Assembly (NCBI GenBank): GCA_030285985.1
Contig: CP127384.1
Coordinates: 3,033,387-3,097,386 of the forward strand
Direction of reading: 5' to 3'
Source of the DNA: Aquidulcibacter paucihalophilus
GTDB lineage: Bacteria; Pseudomonadota; Alphaproteobacteria; Caulobacterales; Caulobacteraceae
Length of the DNA: 64,000 nucleotides
Below the pieces are notes generated by a model. It saw only the letters and a list, made by a program, of their open reading frames with translations. It was not told the origin of the DNA and did not search any database. Shown here piece by piece: positions 8,761-18,817 of this stretch; within the stretch, counting starts at the first letter, position 1; each line of letters opens with the position of its first letter. The translations under genes were made by a program, and so were the position numbers.

Positions 8761-9750
8761 TCAGCCGCCCGCTGCGCCGGCGGCCATCGTGTCCTGGATG
8801 CTGATGATGGCCGGCGTCAGAATGACGATGAACAGCACCGGCAGGAAGAACAGGATCATCGGCACGGTCAGTTTGGCCGGCAGGGCCGCCGCCTTCTTCT
8901 CGGCCGCCGACAGCCGCATCTCGCGGTTTTCCTTGGCCATGGTGCGCAGGGCCGTGCCCAGCGGCGTGCCATAGGTCTCGGCCTGGGTCATGGCCGTGGC
9001 CACCGACTTCACGCCCGGATGGTTGGTCCGTTTGGCCAGGCCCTCATAGGCCATGCGGCGGTCGGGCAGATAATTGAGCTCGGCCGACAGAAGGGTCAAT
9101 TCCTCAGCCAGGTCGATGGACGAACCCCCGATCTCCTGGCTGACCTTCTGGATCGCCGCCTCGATCGACATCCCCGCCTCGACGCAGATCAGCAGCAGGT
9201 CCAGCGCGTCCGGGAACGCCTGCATGATGGACGTCCGGCGTTGTGAAATTCGGTTCGAGAGGAAGATGTTCGGCGCATAGAAGCCGATCACCGCCGCGAA
9301 CATACAGGCCGTCAGCCGGGTCATGACCGGCAGACCGAAGTCGTTGAAGACGAACAGGTAAAACACCGCCACGCCGAGGAAGACGAACGGCATCGAGAAG
9401 CGGAAGAAGTAGAAGGTCGTCAACGGCCGGGGTCCGCGATAGCCGGCCTGGGCCATCTGGTCCGCGACCTTGGGGTCTTCCAGCAGCTTGGTCAGGTTCA
9501 GCTGCTCGACGACGCGCTTCTTGAAGCCCTCGTCCGAGTGGCGAAGGTTCTGGGTTCCGGAGTTCTGCGCGGCGATGGCCTGACGCGAACGGCGCTTCAG
9601 TTCCTCGCGCCGCACCGCCACGGCCTTCAACCGGCCTTCCAGCTTCGCCCCGCCGCCGAACGAGCCGAGCAGCGTCACCAGGGTGGCGAACACCAGCAGG
9701 CCCACGCCGAGGCTCAGCAGGTTCTGGACGTTGGTGAAGAACTCGATCAT
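8761..9750 (-). CDS. tadC: Tad pilus inner-membrane platform protein TadC (CpaH)
   Basis: The 329-residue protein belongs to the type II secretion F family. It has an N-terminal membrane helix (residues 10-30), a paired helix region near 120-160, the cytoplasmic F domain with DALDLLLICVEAGMSIEAA, and a C-terminal hydrophobic segment (ILFFLPVLFIVILTPAIISI). With TadB it forms the inner-membrane platform on which the CpaF ATPase drives Flp pilus assembly. It is the last gene of the minus-strand cpa operon, 16 bp after tadB. The DALDLLLICVEAG core is the family signature. Confidence 0.93.
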   Translation of the reverse strand: MIEFFTNVQNLLSLGVGLLVFATLVTLLGSFGGGAKLEGRLKAVAVRREELKRRSRQAIAAQNSGTQNLRHSDEGFKKRVVEQLNLTKLLEDPKVADQMAQAGYRGPRPLTTFYFFRFSMPFVFLGVAVFYLFVFNDFGLPVMTRLTACMFAAVIGFYAPNIFLSNRISQRRTSIMQAFPDALDLLLICVEAGMSIEAAIQKVSQEIGGSSIDLAEELTLLSAELNYLPDRRMAYEGLAKRTNHPGVKSVATAMTQAETYGTPLGTALRTMAKENREMRLSAAEKKAAALPAKLTVPMILFFLPVLFIVILTPAIISIQDTMAAGAAGG

Positions 9751-9766
9751 CGGGGCCGGGCGTTTC

Positions 9767-10744
9767 CTAGAACTTGAACGAAATCATCTTCTTCATGACG
9801 AAGACGCCGAACGACATCATCGCCACCGCGATCAGCAGCATGAACTGGCCCCGCGGGTCGGTGAACAGGCGGGCCATGTAGGCGGGCGTGGTGATGCTGA
9901 CGAGGATCATCACCGCCGGCGGCAGCGAGCCGATGATGCCGGCCGAGGCGGTGGCCTCGGACGACAGGGCCTTGATCTTCTCGCCCATCATCTTGCGGGC
10001 GCGCAGGACGACCGAAAGGTTGTTCAGCGCCTCAGCCAGGTTGCCGCCGGTCTTCTGCTGGATGGCGATGACGATGGAGAAGAATTTCAGCTCCGGCGTC
10101 GGCATCCGCTCGTACATCTTGTCCAGTGACTGGGCCAGGGTCAGGCCGACGCCGAGGCCCTCGACCAGCTTCTGGAACTCCGCGCCGAGCGGCTGGGGGC
10201 TCTCGCGGGCGATGATCTTGAAACAGTCGTGGACGGGCAGGCCGGACTTGATGCCGCGCACAATGACGTCGACGGCGTCGGCGAAATGGCTGGAGAATTT
10301 CTTCATCCGCCGCTTGCCGAGGAAGCCGACAACCCAGCGCGGCAGGCCGAGGCCAAGAACGACGCCCGCCCCCAGGCAGATCAGGATGTTCAGGCCGAAC
10401 AGCAGCGGCAGCAGGAAGGCGATCGCGCCGAGAACGCCGCTGATGATCCAGAAGGTCGAGACCTTGGTGGCCAGACCCGCCTGCTTCAGCTTGGCGGAAA
10501 GGCTGACCCGCGCCTTGCGCTCGGCCCGCTCCGATTCCTGGAGCTGCTGCATGATCTGTTTGCGGCGCGCCTCGGGCGTATTGGCCGCGGCCGCCTTCTT
10601 GGCGGCGGCGTTGTTCTGCTTGGGCCCGCCGAAGGTCTGGGCGCGCTTGACCGCGGCCTCGCTGGAATCGCCGCCGCCGACGAAGGCCCAGCCCAGCCCG
10701 CCGATGGTGATGAAGGCCAGAACCGCGGCAAGGATCGGGAGCAT
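9767..10744 (-). CDS. tadB: Tad pilus inner-membrane platform protein TadB (CpaG)
   Basis: The 325-residue protein is the second F-domain platform protein. It has an N-terminal helix (LAAVLAFITIGGLGWAFVGG), an Ala/Lys-rich linker with a coiled-coil-like stretch around residues 45-75, paired helices near 95-140, and the F-domain core DAVDVIVRGIKSGLPVHDCF with QQKTGGNLAEALNNLS. A C-terminal helix pair follows. It pairs with TadC and CpaF in the pilus motor. The start is 5 bp after cpaF, so it is tightly coupled. Confidence 0.93.
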   Translation of the reverse strand: MLPILAAVLAFITIGGLGWAFVGGGDSSEAAVKRAQTFGGPKQNNAAAKKAAAANTPEARRKQIMQQLQESERAERKARVSLSAKLKQAGLATKVSTFWIISGVLGAIAFLLPLLFGLNILICLGAGVVLGLGLPRWVVGFLGKRRMKKFSSHFADAVDVIVRGIKSGLPVHDCFKIIARESPQPLGAEFQKLVEGLGVGLTLAQSLDKMYERMPTPELKFFSIVIAIQQKTGGNLAEALNNLSVVLRARKMMGEKIKALSSEATASAGIIGSLPPAVMILVSITTPAYMARLFTDPRGQFMLLIAVAMMSFGVFVMKKMISFKF

Positions 10745-10749
10745 CCGCC

Positions 10750-12363
<1,614 letters not shown>

Positions 12364-12366
12364 GCG

Positions 12367-13920
12367 TCAGGACTTCTTCTTGAACAGGCCGGAGAACATC
12401 GACTTGCCTTCCGCCTTGCCGGCCTTGCCCTTGGGCCCGGCGAGCAGCGGCAGTTCACGCCGCGAGACGATCTGGGCGAGGGTCTGGAAGGCCTCGCCGG
12501 CCTTGGACTTGCCGCCGGCGTCGAGGATCATCTGGCCGTTGTTGGCCGCGGCACCGAAGACCTTGGGTTCGAACGGAATGATCAGGCTGGGGTGAACGCC
12601 CAGGGCCGCGCCGAAATCCTTGGCCGGAATCTCGGGACGTCCGGGAACCCCGACCTGGTTGAGCACCAGCCGCGGCGGCGCGTCGTTCGGCCGGCCCTGT
12701 TTGATCAGATCGATCATGTTCTTGGCGTTGCGCAGGCTGGCCAGATCGGGCGTCGCCACGATCACCACCTCGTCGGCGGCGATCAGGGTGCGGCGCATCC
12801 AGCCGGACCAGAGATGCGGCAGGTCCAGCACCACGAAGGGCGCGGTCGAACGGATCTGGGTCGTCACTTCCTCGAACGCTTCCGGGGAGATGTCCCAGTC
12901 GACGTCGAGGGTCGCCGGCGCGGCAAACAGGCTGAGCTTGTCGGTGCAGCGAACCATCATCCGGTCCAGCAGCACAGGGTCGAGCCGATCCGGCTGGCTC
13001 AGGGCGTCGGCGACACCGCTGAGCGGATCCTGGTTGAAGTCCAGACCCGCAGTGCCGAACGGCAGGTCGTAGTCGACGATGACCGTATTGGCGCCGATCC
13101 GCTCGCTCATCGCCCAGGCGGTGTTGTGTGCCACGGAGCTGGAGCCCGTGCCGCCGCGGGCGCCGACGAAGGCGATCGAGCGGCCGACGAAGGGCTGGGC
13201 CGGATCGGCGAACAGGCCACCGATGGCCGAGATCAGCTGCAGCGGCTGCAACGGCACCACGAGATATTCACTGACCCCGCGCCGCATCAGCTCGCGGAAC
13301 AGGAGGATGTCGTTGGTGGCTCCGACCACGACCACCTTGGTGCCGGCGTCGCAGACCTCGGCCAGCTGGTCGACTTCCCACAGCAGGGTCTGCGGGTCCT
13401 TCATGCATTCGACGACGATCAGCGGCGGGGTCGGCTCGTGCCGATAGGCCTCGACTGCCGCGGCGACACCGCCGACGCGGATCTGCGTCGTGGCGCGGGA
13501 CAGGCGACGGTCCTGGCCGGCACGCTCGGCGGCGGCGAGCGTGTCCTGCCGTTCCGCGAAGACGTGGATGGCGATACGCGGGACCGACACCTCGGCCGTA
13601 TGGCCGCCGAGGCTGATGGGCGAGAAGGCCGCCGTGGCACCGGCGACCAGATCGCCGACGGGATTGAACCCGGCACCCTGCGGGGGCGCATCGTCCGGCC
13701 GGTGTTCGGGCACGGACTGCACAGCCGGAAGCGGCACGACAGCCACCGTCGGAGCGGTGAACTGCAGCGCCTGACGTTGATCGACGACGACCTCCTCGAA
13801 GGTCTCGATGTCGGAAGCGGCTTCGTCAGGCATGACGGCGCCCGGCGCGGTGTAACCCGCGTCGAGATCGAACTCGTCGTCCAACTCGTCAAATGGCCGG
13901 GGCGCGAAGGCGTTGCTCAT
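12367..13920 (-). CDS. cpaE: Tad pilus localisation ATPase-like protein CpaE (TadZ)
   Basis: The 517-residue protein combines an N-terminal acidic region, a response-regulator-like receiver fold (around residues 150-270) and a ParA/MinD-type domain (around residues 275-500). CpaE places the pilus apparatus at the cell pole. The P-loop equivalent reads FVGARGGTGSSSVAHN, so both lysines of the usual deviant Walker A motif are absent, which suggests weak or no ATP hydrolysis. The C-terminal KKKS tail is basic. The gene follows cpaD by 6 bp and precedes cpaF by 3 bp. Confidence 0.93.
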   Translation of the reverse strand: MSNAFAPRPFDELDDEFDLDAGYTAPGAVMPDEAASDIETFEEVVVDQRQALQFTAPTVAVVPLPAVQSVPEHRPDDAPPQGAGFNPVGDLVAGATAAFSPISLGGHTAEVSVPRIAIHVFAERQDTLAAAERAGQDRRLSRATTQIRVGGVAAAVEAYRHEPTPPLIVVECMKDPQTLLWEVDQLAEVCDAGTKVVVVGATNDILLFRELMRRGVSEYLVVPLQPLQLISAIGGLFADPAQPFVGRSIAFVGARGGTGSSSVAHNTAWAMSERIGANTVIVDYDLPFGTAGLDFNQDPLSGVADALSQPDRLDPVLLDRMMVRCTDKLSLFAAPATLDVDWDISPEAFEEVTTQIRSTAPFVVLDLPHLWSGWMRRTLIAADEVVIVATPDLASLRNAKNMIDLIKQGRPNDAPPRLVLNQVGVPGRPEIPAKDFGAALGVHPSLIIPFEPKVFGAAANNGQMILDAGGKSKAGEAFQTLAQIVSRRELPLLAGPKGKAGKAEGKSMFSGLFKKKS

Positions 13921-13926
13921 GTCACG

Positions 13927-14598
13927 CTATTCCACAGCCCCGGAGATGCGGCCGTTCACCAGGGGTTCCTGCGGCGTCGAACTGACCTCGCCGCGTCGAT
14001 AGTTGTCGAACACCACCGCCGCCCGGCCGGAATCGGCCGGCGTCATGGGGCGAGCACCGAGAATGTCGCGGGGATAGGCGATCTGGGCCGCCATATTGGC
14101 CGTGATGGCGCAGCCGAAGCCGCCGGAGCTCTGGTTTGAAAACCGGGCCCCCATGTTGCGGGTCTCAAGCGAGCAGTCCGGAACGGAGGCCCGGATGGAC
14201 TCGAAACCGGCCAGCACCGGCGCGCGCGGATCGGGGGCGGCGTAGGCAGCCATCTGGATGCGGTCCTCGGGGACCCCGGCAGCCTGCAGGACGGTGCGGA
14301 CGGCGTAGGCCTGCTCGACCGCGACCGGGTCGTCGCCCGAGGGGGATTCAATCCGGACATGGCCGGAGCCCGACGCGCCGTACCGGGCCGCCAGCCCGCG
14401 CAGGGCCGCGTGCTGGTTCGCCGACAGGCCCTGATCGTGGACGGCCAGGGCGATGCGATCCAGGCCGGGCTCGACCTGCAGCGAATAGCGCGACAGAGGC
14501 GTCGTCGGCGCATCGACGGAGCCGGAAACCGAAGCGCAGCCTGAGACAGCGAGGACGAAGACGGCGGATGCGAGGGCGCGTTTCACGGGGATCCTCAT
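13927..14598 (-). CDS. cpaD: Tad pilus outer-membrane lipoprotein CpaD
   Basis: The 223-residue protein is a lipoprotein: signal peptide with lipobox VSGC, Cys at residue 21. The mature part contains the CpaD-type OmpA/BON-like region (LSANQHAALRGLAARYGASG) and the C-terminal motif FGCAITANMAAQIAYPRDIL, which is characteristic of the pilus biogenesis CpaD family. It is thought to help the CpaC secretin assemble or stay in the outer membrane. Its start overlaps the cpaC stop by 4 bp. Confidence 0.92.
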   Translation of the reverse strand: MRIPVKRALASAVFVLAVSGCASVSGSVDAPTTPLSRYSLQVEPGLDRIALAVHDQGLSANQHAALRGLAARYGASGSGHVRIESPSGDDPVAVEQAYAVRTVLQAAGVPEDRIQMAAYAAPDPRAPVLAGFESIRASVPDCSLETRNMGARFSNQSSGGFGCAITANMAAQIAYPRDILGARPMTPADSGRAAVVFDNYRRGEVSSTPQEPLVNGRISGAVE

Positions 14599-16019
14599 TC
14601 GATGACATAGCCCACAGGGCCGCTCCAGCCGGCGTCGGCCGCGGCCGCGGCACCGGGACGGCGGAACTGCTGGTTCAACTGGCCGAACAGCAGCGTCTGG
14701 GCATCGCTGGCGATCAACAGGCCGTCGGCCGGTGTCTGCAGGCGGCCGGGCGAGGTCGGCGAGACGATGTAGGCCTCGATGATGATGACCAGTTCAGTCT
14801 CGCCCGACAGATAGTCCCGCGAGCGGAACAGGGCGCCGAGGACCGGCAGGCTGCCGATGCCCGGCAGCTGGTCGATATTCTGGCGGGTGTCCTCACGCAG
14901 CAGGCCGGCGATCATCATCGACCCGCCCGAGGGCAGTTCCACGGTGGAGGAGGCGCGGCGCACGTTCAGGGCCGGGATGACCAGGGCGTCATCGGCCGTG
15001 CCGCCGAGGGTGAAGGCACCGGCGGTCGTCAGCTCGGAAACCTCGGTGGAGAGCTGCAGAGAGATGCGACCCTCCGAGAGCACGATCGGCCGGAAGGCCA
15101 GCCGCACGCCGAACGGCTTGAACTCGACGCCGACGGTGACCTGGCCCGTCGTGGAATCGACGCTGCGGCCGACCGGAACCGGGAACTCGCCGCCGGCGAG
15201 GAATTCGGCGTTCTCGCCATTGACCGAGGTCACATTCGGCTCGGCCAGGATGCGGACCAGACCGGCCCGCTCGAAAGCGCGGATATTGGTGCTCAGCCGG
15301 CTGCCGTCTCCGGCCTGGTCAATATAGTTGAGGACGCCGCCGCCCAGCTGGCTGCCGGACACGCCGAAAGTGGCCCCCTGGGTCAGGGAAAGACCATCGC
15401 CGACGCTGTTCAGGACGCCGTTGACGTCCAGACCCAGCTGTTTGATCGCGGTGCGCTGGACCTCGATGACGCGGGCCCGGACCATGACCTGGTCGGAGCC
15501 GGCGATGGTCATCATGTTGATGACCTTCTCGGGGGCGGTGACAAAGGCGCGGGCCACCTGGGCGGCGCGGTCGGCTTCGCCGGGGCTGCTGACGGGGCCC
15601 GTCAGGATGATGCTGTCATTGACCGCCTCGGCCCGGACCTGCGAACCCGGCATGACCCGGCTCAGGGTGTCCTGCAGGGCCGAGACGCCGGCGTCGACGC
15701 GGACGCGGAGCGAAAGGATGGTGCGGCCGGCCGAGTCCAGGACCACGGCATCGGTTTCACCGGGCTGGAGGCCGATGATGGTGATGCGGCGCGGCGAGTG
15801 CAGCATGGCCTCGGCCACCAGCGGGTTCGGCACGATGACGTCGCGGGCGTCGGACGGCAGGTCGATGGCCATCGACGAGCCGCGCGGCAAATTGATCAGT
15901 TGCGCCCCGGCCCCCATGGGAACGGCGGCGCGGGACTGGGCAAGGGCCGCCGACGGCCCGACGGGCGCGACAGCGGCGACCGTCAGACCGACGAGTGCGA
16001 TCGCGATCAGATGCTTCAT
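14595..16019 (-). CDS. cpaC: Tad pilus secretin CpaC (RcpA)
   Basis: The 474-residue outer-membrane secretin forms the channel for the Flp pilus. It has a signal peptide (MKHLIAIALVGLTVAAVAP, cleavage near Ala-Leu-Ala-Gln), a pilus-formation N domain (INLPRGSSMAIDLPSDARDV to LDSAGRTILSLRV), a BON-like domain near residues 125-180 and the C-terminal secretin beta domain with VEFKPFGVRLAF and ISLQLSTEVSEL. Overlap with cpaB by 4 bp and with cpaD by 4 bp indicates translational coupling. Confidence 0.95.
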   Translation of the reverse strand: MKHLIAIALVGLTVAAVAPVGPSAALAQSRAAVPMGAGAQLINLPRGSSMAIDLPSDARDVIVPNPLVAEAMLHSPRRITIIGLQPGETDAVVLDSAGRTILSLRVRVDAGVSALQDTLSRVMPGSQVRAEAVNDSIILTGPVSSPGEADRAAQVARAFVTAPEKVINMMTIAGSDQVMVRARVIEVQRTAIKQLGLDVNGVLNSVGDGLSLTQGATFGVSGSQLGGGVLNYIDQAGDGSRLSTNIRAFERAGLVRILAEPNVTSVNGENAEFLAGGEFPVPVGRSVDSTTGQVTVGVEFKPFGVRLAFRPIVLSEGRISLQLSTEVSELTTAGAFTLGGTADDALVIPALNVRRASSTVELPSGGSMMIAGLLREDTRQNIDQLPGIGSLPVLGALFRSRDYLSGETELVIIIEAYIVSPTSPGRLQTPADGLLIASDAQTLLFGQLNQQFRRPGAAAAADAGWSGPVGYVIE

Positions 16020-16936
16020 TGGACCACCACCACTTCGGGTGCGCCGCCGCGATAGACGCGAACGGCGGAGGATTGGCGGACAGCCGGCGCAACCCGCCCG
16101 GACGGGCCGCCGGTATCGGCGTAGGAGCGGAGCACAAGACTCAGCTCGCCTTCGGACTTGGCCAGGGCCAGGGCCTCCGCGTCGCGGGGGCCGACCTCCA
16201 GGGTCGCGGTGGCACCCACAACGGCCTGTTCGTCGTCGCCGGCCCGCGTCGACTGGTCGATGGCCAGAACCTTGATGTTCTGCATGACGGTTGAGGAGGC
16301 GAATTTGGACCGGTCGCCCTCCTGGGCCCCCATGTTGCTCAGGTTGGTCTCGCGGGTCAGCAGGACGTCGACGCGGTCGCCCGGCAGAATGAAGCCGCCG
16401 GCGGCGGTCTCGACCGTGACCCGGATCGCCATGGCCCGCATGCCCGGCTCAAGGTAGGCGGCCATATAGCCGCTGTCGCCGGCGCGGACGATCTTGCGGC
16501 TGACGATCGGTTCGCCCGCCAGGATGGGTTCGCGCACTACCGAGCCGACATAGTCGGCCTTGGCGCCGCCCGTGGTCAGATTGTTCGCGGCGCGGGTGAC
16601 GGAGGCCACGGCGCCCTGGGGCCGGGCGGCGGCCGGAGCCGCGCCCTCAGCCGCTTCGGCAGCGGGCAGCGGCGTCGTGCCGTCGGTGATGAAGGCCGGA
16701 TTGACCTCATCGACGGGCCACTCCTTCCAGGCCAGATCGGACTCCGTCAGCCGCTGTCCGGGCTGAAGGTCCTTGGCCGCGACCAGCACCTTGGCCATCG
16801 GCCGCGCCGGAACGGCGGCGGCCGCGGCGACGGCGGTCGGTGAATTCGAGGGCGATCCCATGGCGCGCACGACCAGGGCCAGGCCGATGGCGGCCACGGC
16901 GGCGACGCAGATCACGATGATACGGGCGGGCTTCAT
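16016..16936 (-). CDS. cpaB: Tad pilus assembly protein CpaB (RcpC)
   Basis: The 306-residue protein has an N-terminal membrane anchor (IIVICVAAVAAIGLALVVRAM) followed by a SAF domain (VLVAAKDLQPGQRLTESDLAW), the fold that binds glycans in related proteins, and an RcpC-type C-terminal beta domain (GFILPGDRVDVLLTRE, ATLEVGPRDAEALALAKSEG). It is a periplasmic partner of the CpaC secretin. An Ala/Pro-rich insert lies near residues 85-110. It starts 112 bp after the cpaA stop, a gap that holds a hairpin and perhaps a separate promoter. Confidence 0.94.
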   Translation of the reverse strand: MKPARIIVICVAAVAAIGLALVVRAMGSPSNSPTAVAAAAAVPARPMAKVLVAAKDLQPGQRLTESDLAWKEWPVDEVNPAFITDGTTPLPAAEAAEGAAPAAARPQGAVASVTRAANNLTTGGAKADYVGSVVREPILAGEPIVSRKIVRAGDSGYMAAYLEPGMRAMAIRVTVETAAGGFILPGDRVDVLLTRETNLSNMGAQEGDRSKFASSTVMQNIKVLAIDQSTRAGDDEQAVVGATATLEVGPRDAEALALAKSEGELSLVLRSYADTGGPSGRVAPAVRQSSAVRVYRGGAPEVVVVQ

Positions 16937-16960
16937 CGACGGTCTCCGGCAGGCCGGACC

Positions 16961-16978
16961 GGACCGATGAATCGGTCC
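16961..16978. other. Short perfect inverted repeat in the cpaA-cpaB gap
   Basis: GGACCGAT and its complement ATCGGTCC flank a 2-nt centre, 24 bp upstream of the cpaB start. It could be an RNA hairpin in the leader or an operator. No T-tract follows on the minus strand, so it is not a normal terminator. Two GTTAAC sequences lie just beyond it, near 16992 and 17017. Confidence 0.35.
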
Positions 16979-17048
16979 TTCGGCCCCCTGCCGTTAACGA
17001 CCATGCCGGGCGCAGGTTAACGCGGGCCTAAGTGACGGCCGAACCTCA

Positions 17049-17561
17049 CTATCCCGCGATGAAGGCAGCGAGCAGCGGCGAGGCGGGATAGGCCATCAGC
17101 GCGCCCGCGGCGATGGCCACGCCATAGGGGATGTCGCCCCGGGGCTCCATCAGCTGGACCACCCATCCGGGCGCGCCCAGCAGATAGGGACGCGAATGAA
17201 ACCGCGCGAACAGCAGGACCAGGCAGAACAGCCCACCCATCACGCCCGTCCACAACAGGAACATCCCCGAGCCGCTGAGACCCAGCCACAGACAGGTCGC
17301 GGCCATCAGCTTGGCGTCGCCGCCGCCGATCCAGCGCAGGGCGAACATGCCGGCTCCGACCACCAGCGCCAGGGCTGCGACGCCGACGTTGACGGCCACC
17401 GTCATCGGGTCGAGTCCGACGGCCAGGGCGGCTGGGAAAAAGGCGAGGACCAGAAGTCCGGAGATCCAGTTCGGAATCTTCATCGACGTCAGGTCCTTGA
17501 GACCCGCGACGATGGCGAGCGCGGGCATGATGCCGAGGAAGAGCAGGGTGACGGTGTCCAT
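17049..17561 (-). CDS. cpaA: Prepilin peptidase CpaA
   Basis: The 170-residue inner-membrane aspartic protease is the length of the short TadV/CpaA type, without the N-methyltransferase domain. Both catalytic aspartates are visible: one in the first cytoplasmic loop (AGLKDLTSMKIPNW) and the second in the GxGD-type motif (IGGGDAKLMAATCLW). It has five to six membrane helices. It cleaves the leader of Flp pilins, here the genes directly upstream. It begins about 120 bp after the third pilin and its terminator hairpin, so it may rely on read-through or its own promoter. Confidence 0.93.
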   Translation of the reverse strand: MDTVTLLFLGIMPALAIVAGLKDLTSMKIPNWISGLLVLAFFPAALAVGLDPMTVAVNVGVAALALVVGAGMFALRWIGGGDAKLMAATCLWLGLSGSGMFLLWTGVMGGLFCLVLLFARFHSRPYLLGAPGWVVQLMEPRGDIPYGVAIAAGALMAYPASPLLAAFIAG

Positions 17562-17622
17562 GCCCCCCTTGTGCCTGATCGACGGTTAAAACCCGGTTGC
17601 CATACAGCCCGTCGCGCAAACG

Positions 17623-17653
17623 AAAGAGGCCGGAGCGTCTCCGCTCCGGCCTC
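17623..17653 (-). terminator. Intrinsic terminator after the third pilin gene
   Basis: A perfect 12-bp stem (17626-17637 with 17642-17653) and a 4-nt loop are followed, in minus-strand sense, by a short T run. It lies 29 bp after the pilin stop and upstream of cpaA, so it probably limits expression of the cpa genes relative to the pilins. Confidence 0.75.
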
Positions 17654-17681
17654 CCGTCGGTTTCAGGACTGTCGTCGGCGC

Positions 17682-17861
17682 TTAGGCGCCGGCGGTGCCG
17701 CCCATGCCGGTGACTACGTCGTTGAACTTGCCCTTGATGGTCGTGCCCAGGGCCGTCACGGCAGAGATGATCACGACGGCGATCAGGGCGGCGATCAGGC
17801 CGTACTCAATGGCGGTGGCGCCCGACTCGTCGGACATGAATTTCGAAACAAACTTGGTCAT
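17682..17861 (-). CDS. pilA: Flp/Tad major pilin, third tandem copy
   Basis: The 59-residue Flp pilin has a short basic leader MTKFVSKFMSDESG. Prepilin peptidase cleavage is expected after Gly14, and the mature N-terminus ATAIEYGLIAALIAVV carries the Glu5-Tyr6 Flp motif in a single hydrophobic helix. The C-terminal segment GTTIKGKFNDVVTGMGG differs slightly from the other two copies. It starts exactly 418 bp after the start of the second copy. The gene is too short for many ORF cutoffs but is unmistakable. Confidence 0.93.
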   Translation of the reverse strand: MTKFVSKFMSDESGATAIEYGLIAALIAVVIISAVTALGTTIKGKFNDVVTGMGGTAGA

Positions 17862-18040
17862 TGGAATATCCCTCCCGATGGGGTTGCAGGTGACTGGCGG
17901 GGGGAGCCGGTCACCCGTCTGACCCCCTGAACATCTTCACCATGCCGTCCTCCGGTTAAGCTGACGCGTACGATCGTCCTTACCGGCAGCTTCACCATAA
18001 GGACCTTGGGAAGGCCGGCCTCGCAGCCCGCCGGGACGGC

Positions 18041-18070
18041 AAAAGGGCCGGAGCGTTTCCGCTCCGGCCC
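18041..18070 (-). terminator. Intrinsic terminator after the second pilin gene
   Basis: A perfect 11-bp stem (18045-18055 with 18060-18070) and a 4-nt loop are followed by TTTT in minus-strand sense. It is nearly identical in sequence to the hairpins after the other two pilins. Confidence 0.8.
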
Positions 18071-18099
18071 TTCGCCAGTTTCAGGACTGTCGTCGGCGC

Positions 18100-18279
18100 T
18101 TAGGCGCCGGCGGTGCCGCCCATGCCGGTGACGACGGCGTTGAACTTGGTCTTGATGGTCGAGCCCAGGGCCGTCACGGCCGAGATGATCACGACGGCGA
18201 TCAGGGCGGCGATCAGGCCGTACTCAATGGCGGTGGCGCCCGACTCGTCGGACATGAACTTCGAAACAAACTTGGTCAT
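18100..18279 (-). CDS. pilA: Flp/Tad major pilin, second tandem copy
   Basis: This 59-residue pilin is almost identical to the third copy over the leader and hydrophobic helix. Differences lie in the C-terminal part (ALGSTIKTKFNAVVTG). The same Gly14/Ala cleavage site and the Glu5-Tyr6 motif are present. The start lies 418 bp from each neighbouring pilin start. A separate terminator follows, so each copy may be its own transcription unit or share one graded transcript from the first promoter. Confidence 0.93.
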   Translation of the reverse strand: MTKFVSKFMSDESGATAIEYGLIAALIAVVIISAVTALGSTIKTKFNAVVTGMGGTAGA

Positions 18280-18467
18280 CGGTTTTTCCTTTGAACGGAG
18301 TGAAGCGAGCTACTGATACGGGGGAGGGGTCGGTAGCCCGCCTGTCCCCCAAACGCAGGACCGTTTTCGCCGATAACGGTTAAAGTCACGTGGCGGCTCA
18401 TGGTTACTTCGAGATTTACTCTAAAAAGTTTTCATGTTGGCCTCGCCGCCGGATAGGCGGCCAAAGC

Positions 18468-18498
18468 AAAGGGGCCGGAGCGTTTCCACTCCGGCCCC
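18468..18498 (-). terminator. Intrinsic terminator after the first pilin gene
   Basis: A 10-bp stem (18471-18480 with 18489-18498) with an 8-nt loop is followed by TTT in minus-strand sense. The loop-closing pairs seen in the other two copies are broken here by one base change. Confidence 0.7.
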
Positions 18499-18526
18499 TC
18501 GCCCGTTTCAGGACTGTAGTCCGCGC

Positions 18527-18697
18527 TTAGGCACCGCCCATGCCGGTCACGACTGCCTTGAACTTGGTCATGATGGTCGTGCCCAGGGCCGAGACAGAAG
18601 AGATGATCACGACGGCGATGAGCGCGGCGATGAGGCCGTACTCGATGGCGGTAGCACCCGACTCGTCGGACATGAACTTCGAAACGAACTTGGACAT
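18527..18697 (-). CDS. pilA: Flp/Tad major pilin, first tandem copy
   Basis: The 56-residue pilin is the promoter-proximal copy. The leader is MSKFVSKFMSDESG, and cleavage gives ATAIEYGLIAALIAVV. The C-terminus (ISSVSALGTTIMTKFKAV) is the most diverged of the three and lacks the last three residues of the others. I chose the ATG at 18697 rather than further upstream, because it gives the canonical 14-residue Flp leader. A possible CtrA-type site lies about 105 bp upstream. Confidence 0.93.
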   Translation of the reverse strand: MSKFVSKFMSDESGATAIEYGLIAALIAVVIISSVSALGTTIMTKFKAVVTGMGGA

Positions 18698-18802
18698 AAC
18701 TGAACTTTCTCTGGGTTTAACCGAGCGGTCAGTGACGCCAACAGGCCTGTCGACCTGCGCCCCCTTGCCCCCCGGCTGGACGATCAACAGGCGTCTCAAG
18801 GA

Positions 18803-18817
18803 TTAAGGACGAGTAAA
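18803..18817. promoter_or_regulatory. Possible CtrA-type binding site upstream of the pilin genes
   Basis: TTAA, seven bases, then TAAA matches the CtrA consensus TTAA-N7-TTAA with one mismatch. It lies in the 267-bp divergent region between the first pilin and the plus-strand pilus genes. In Caulobacter, pilA is known to be activated by CtrA, which makes this a reasonable inference rather than a demonstration. Confidence 0.45.

Noticed and set aside
17682..18697. Plus-strand open frames over the pilins that look repeated three times
   Set aside because: They are exact antisense of the three pilin genes; the repetition only reflects the duplicated pilins.
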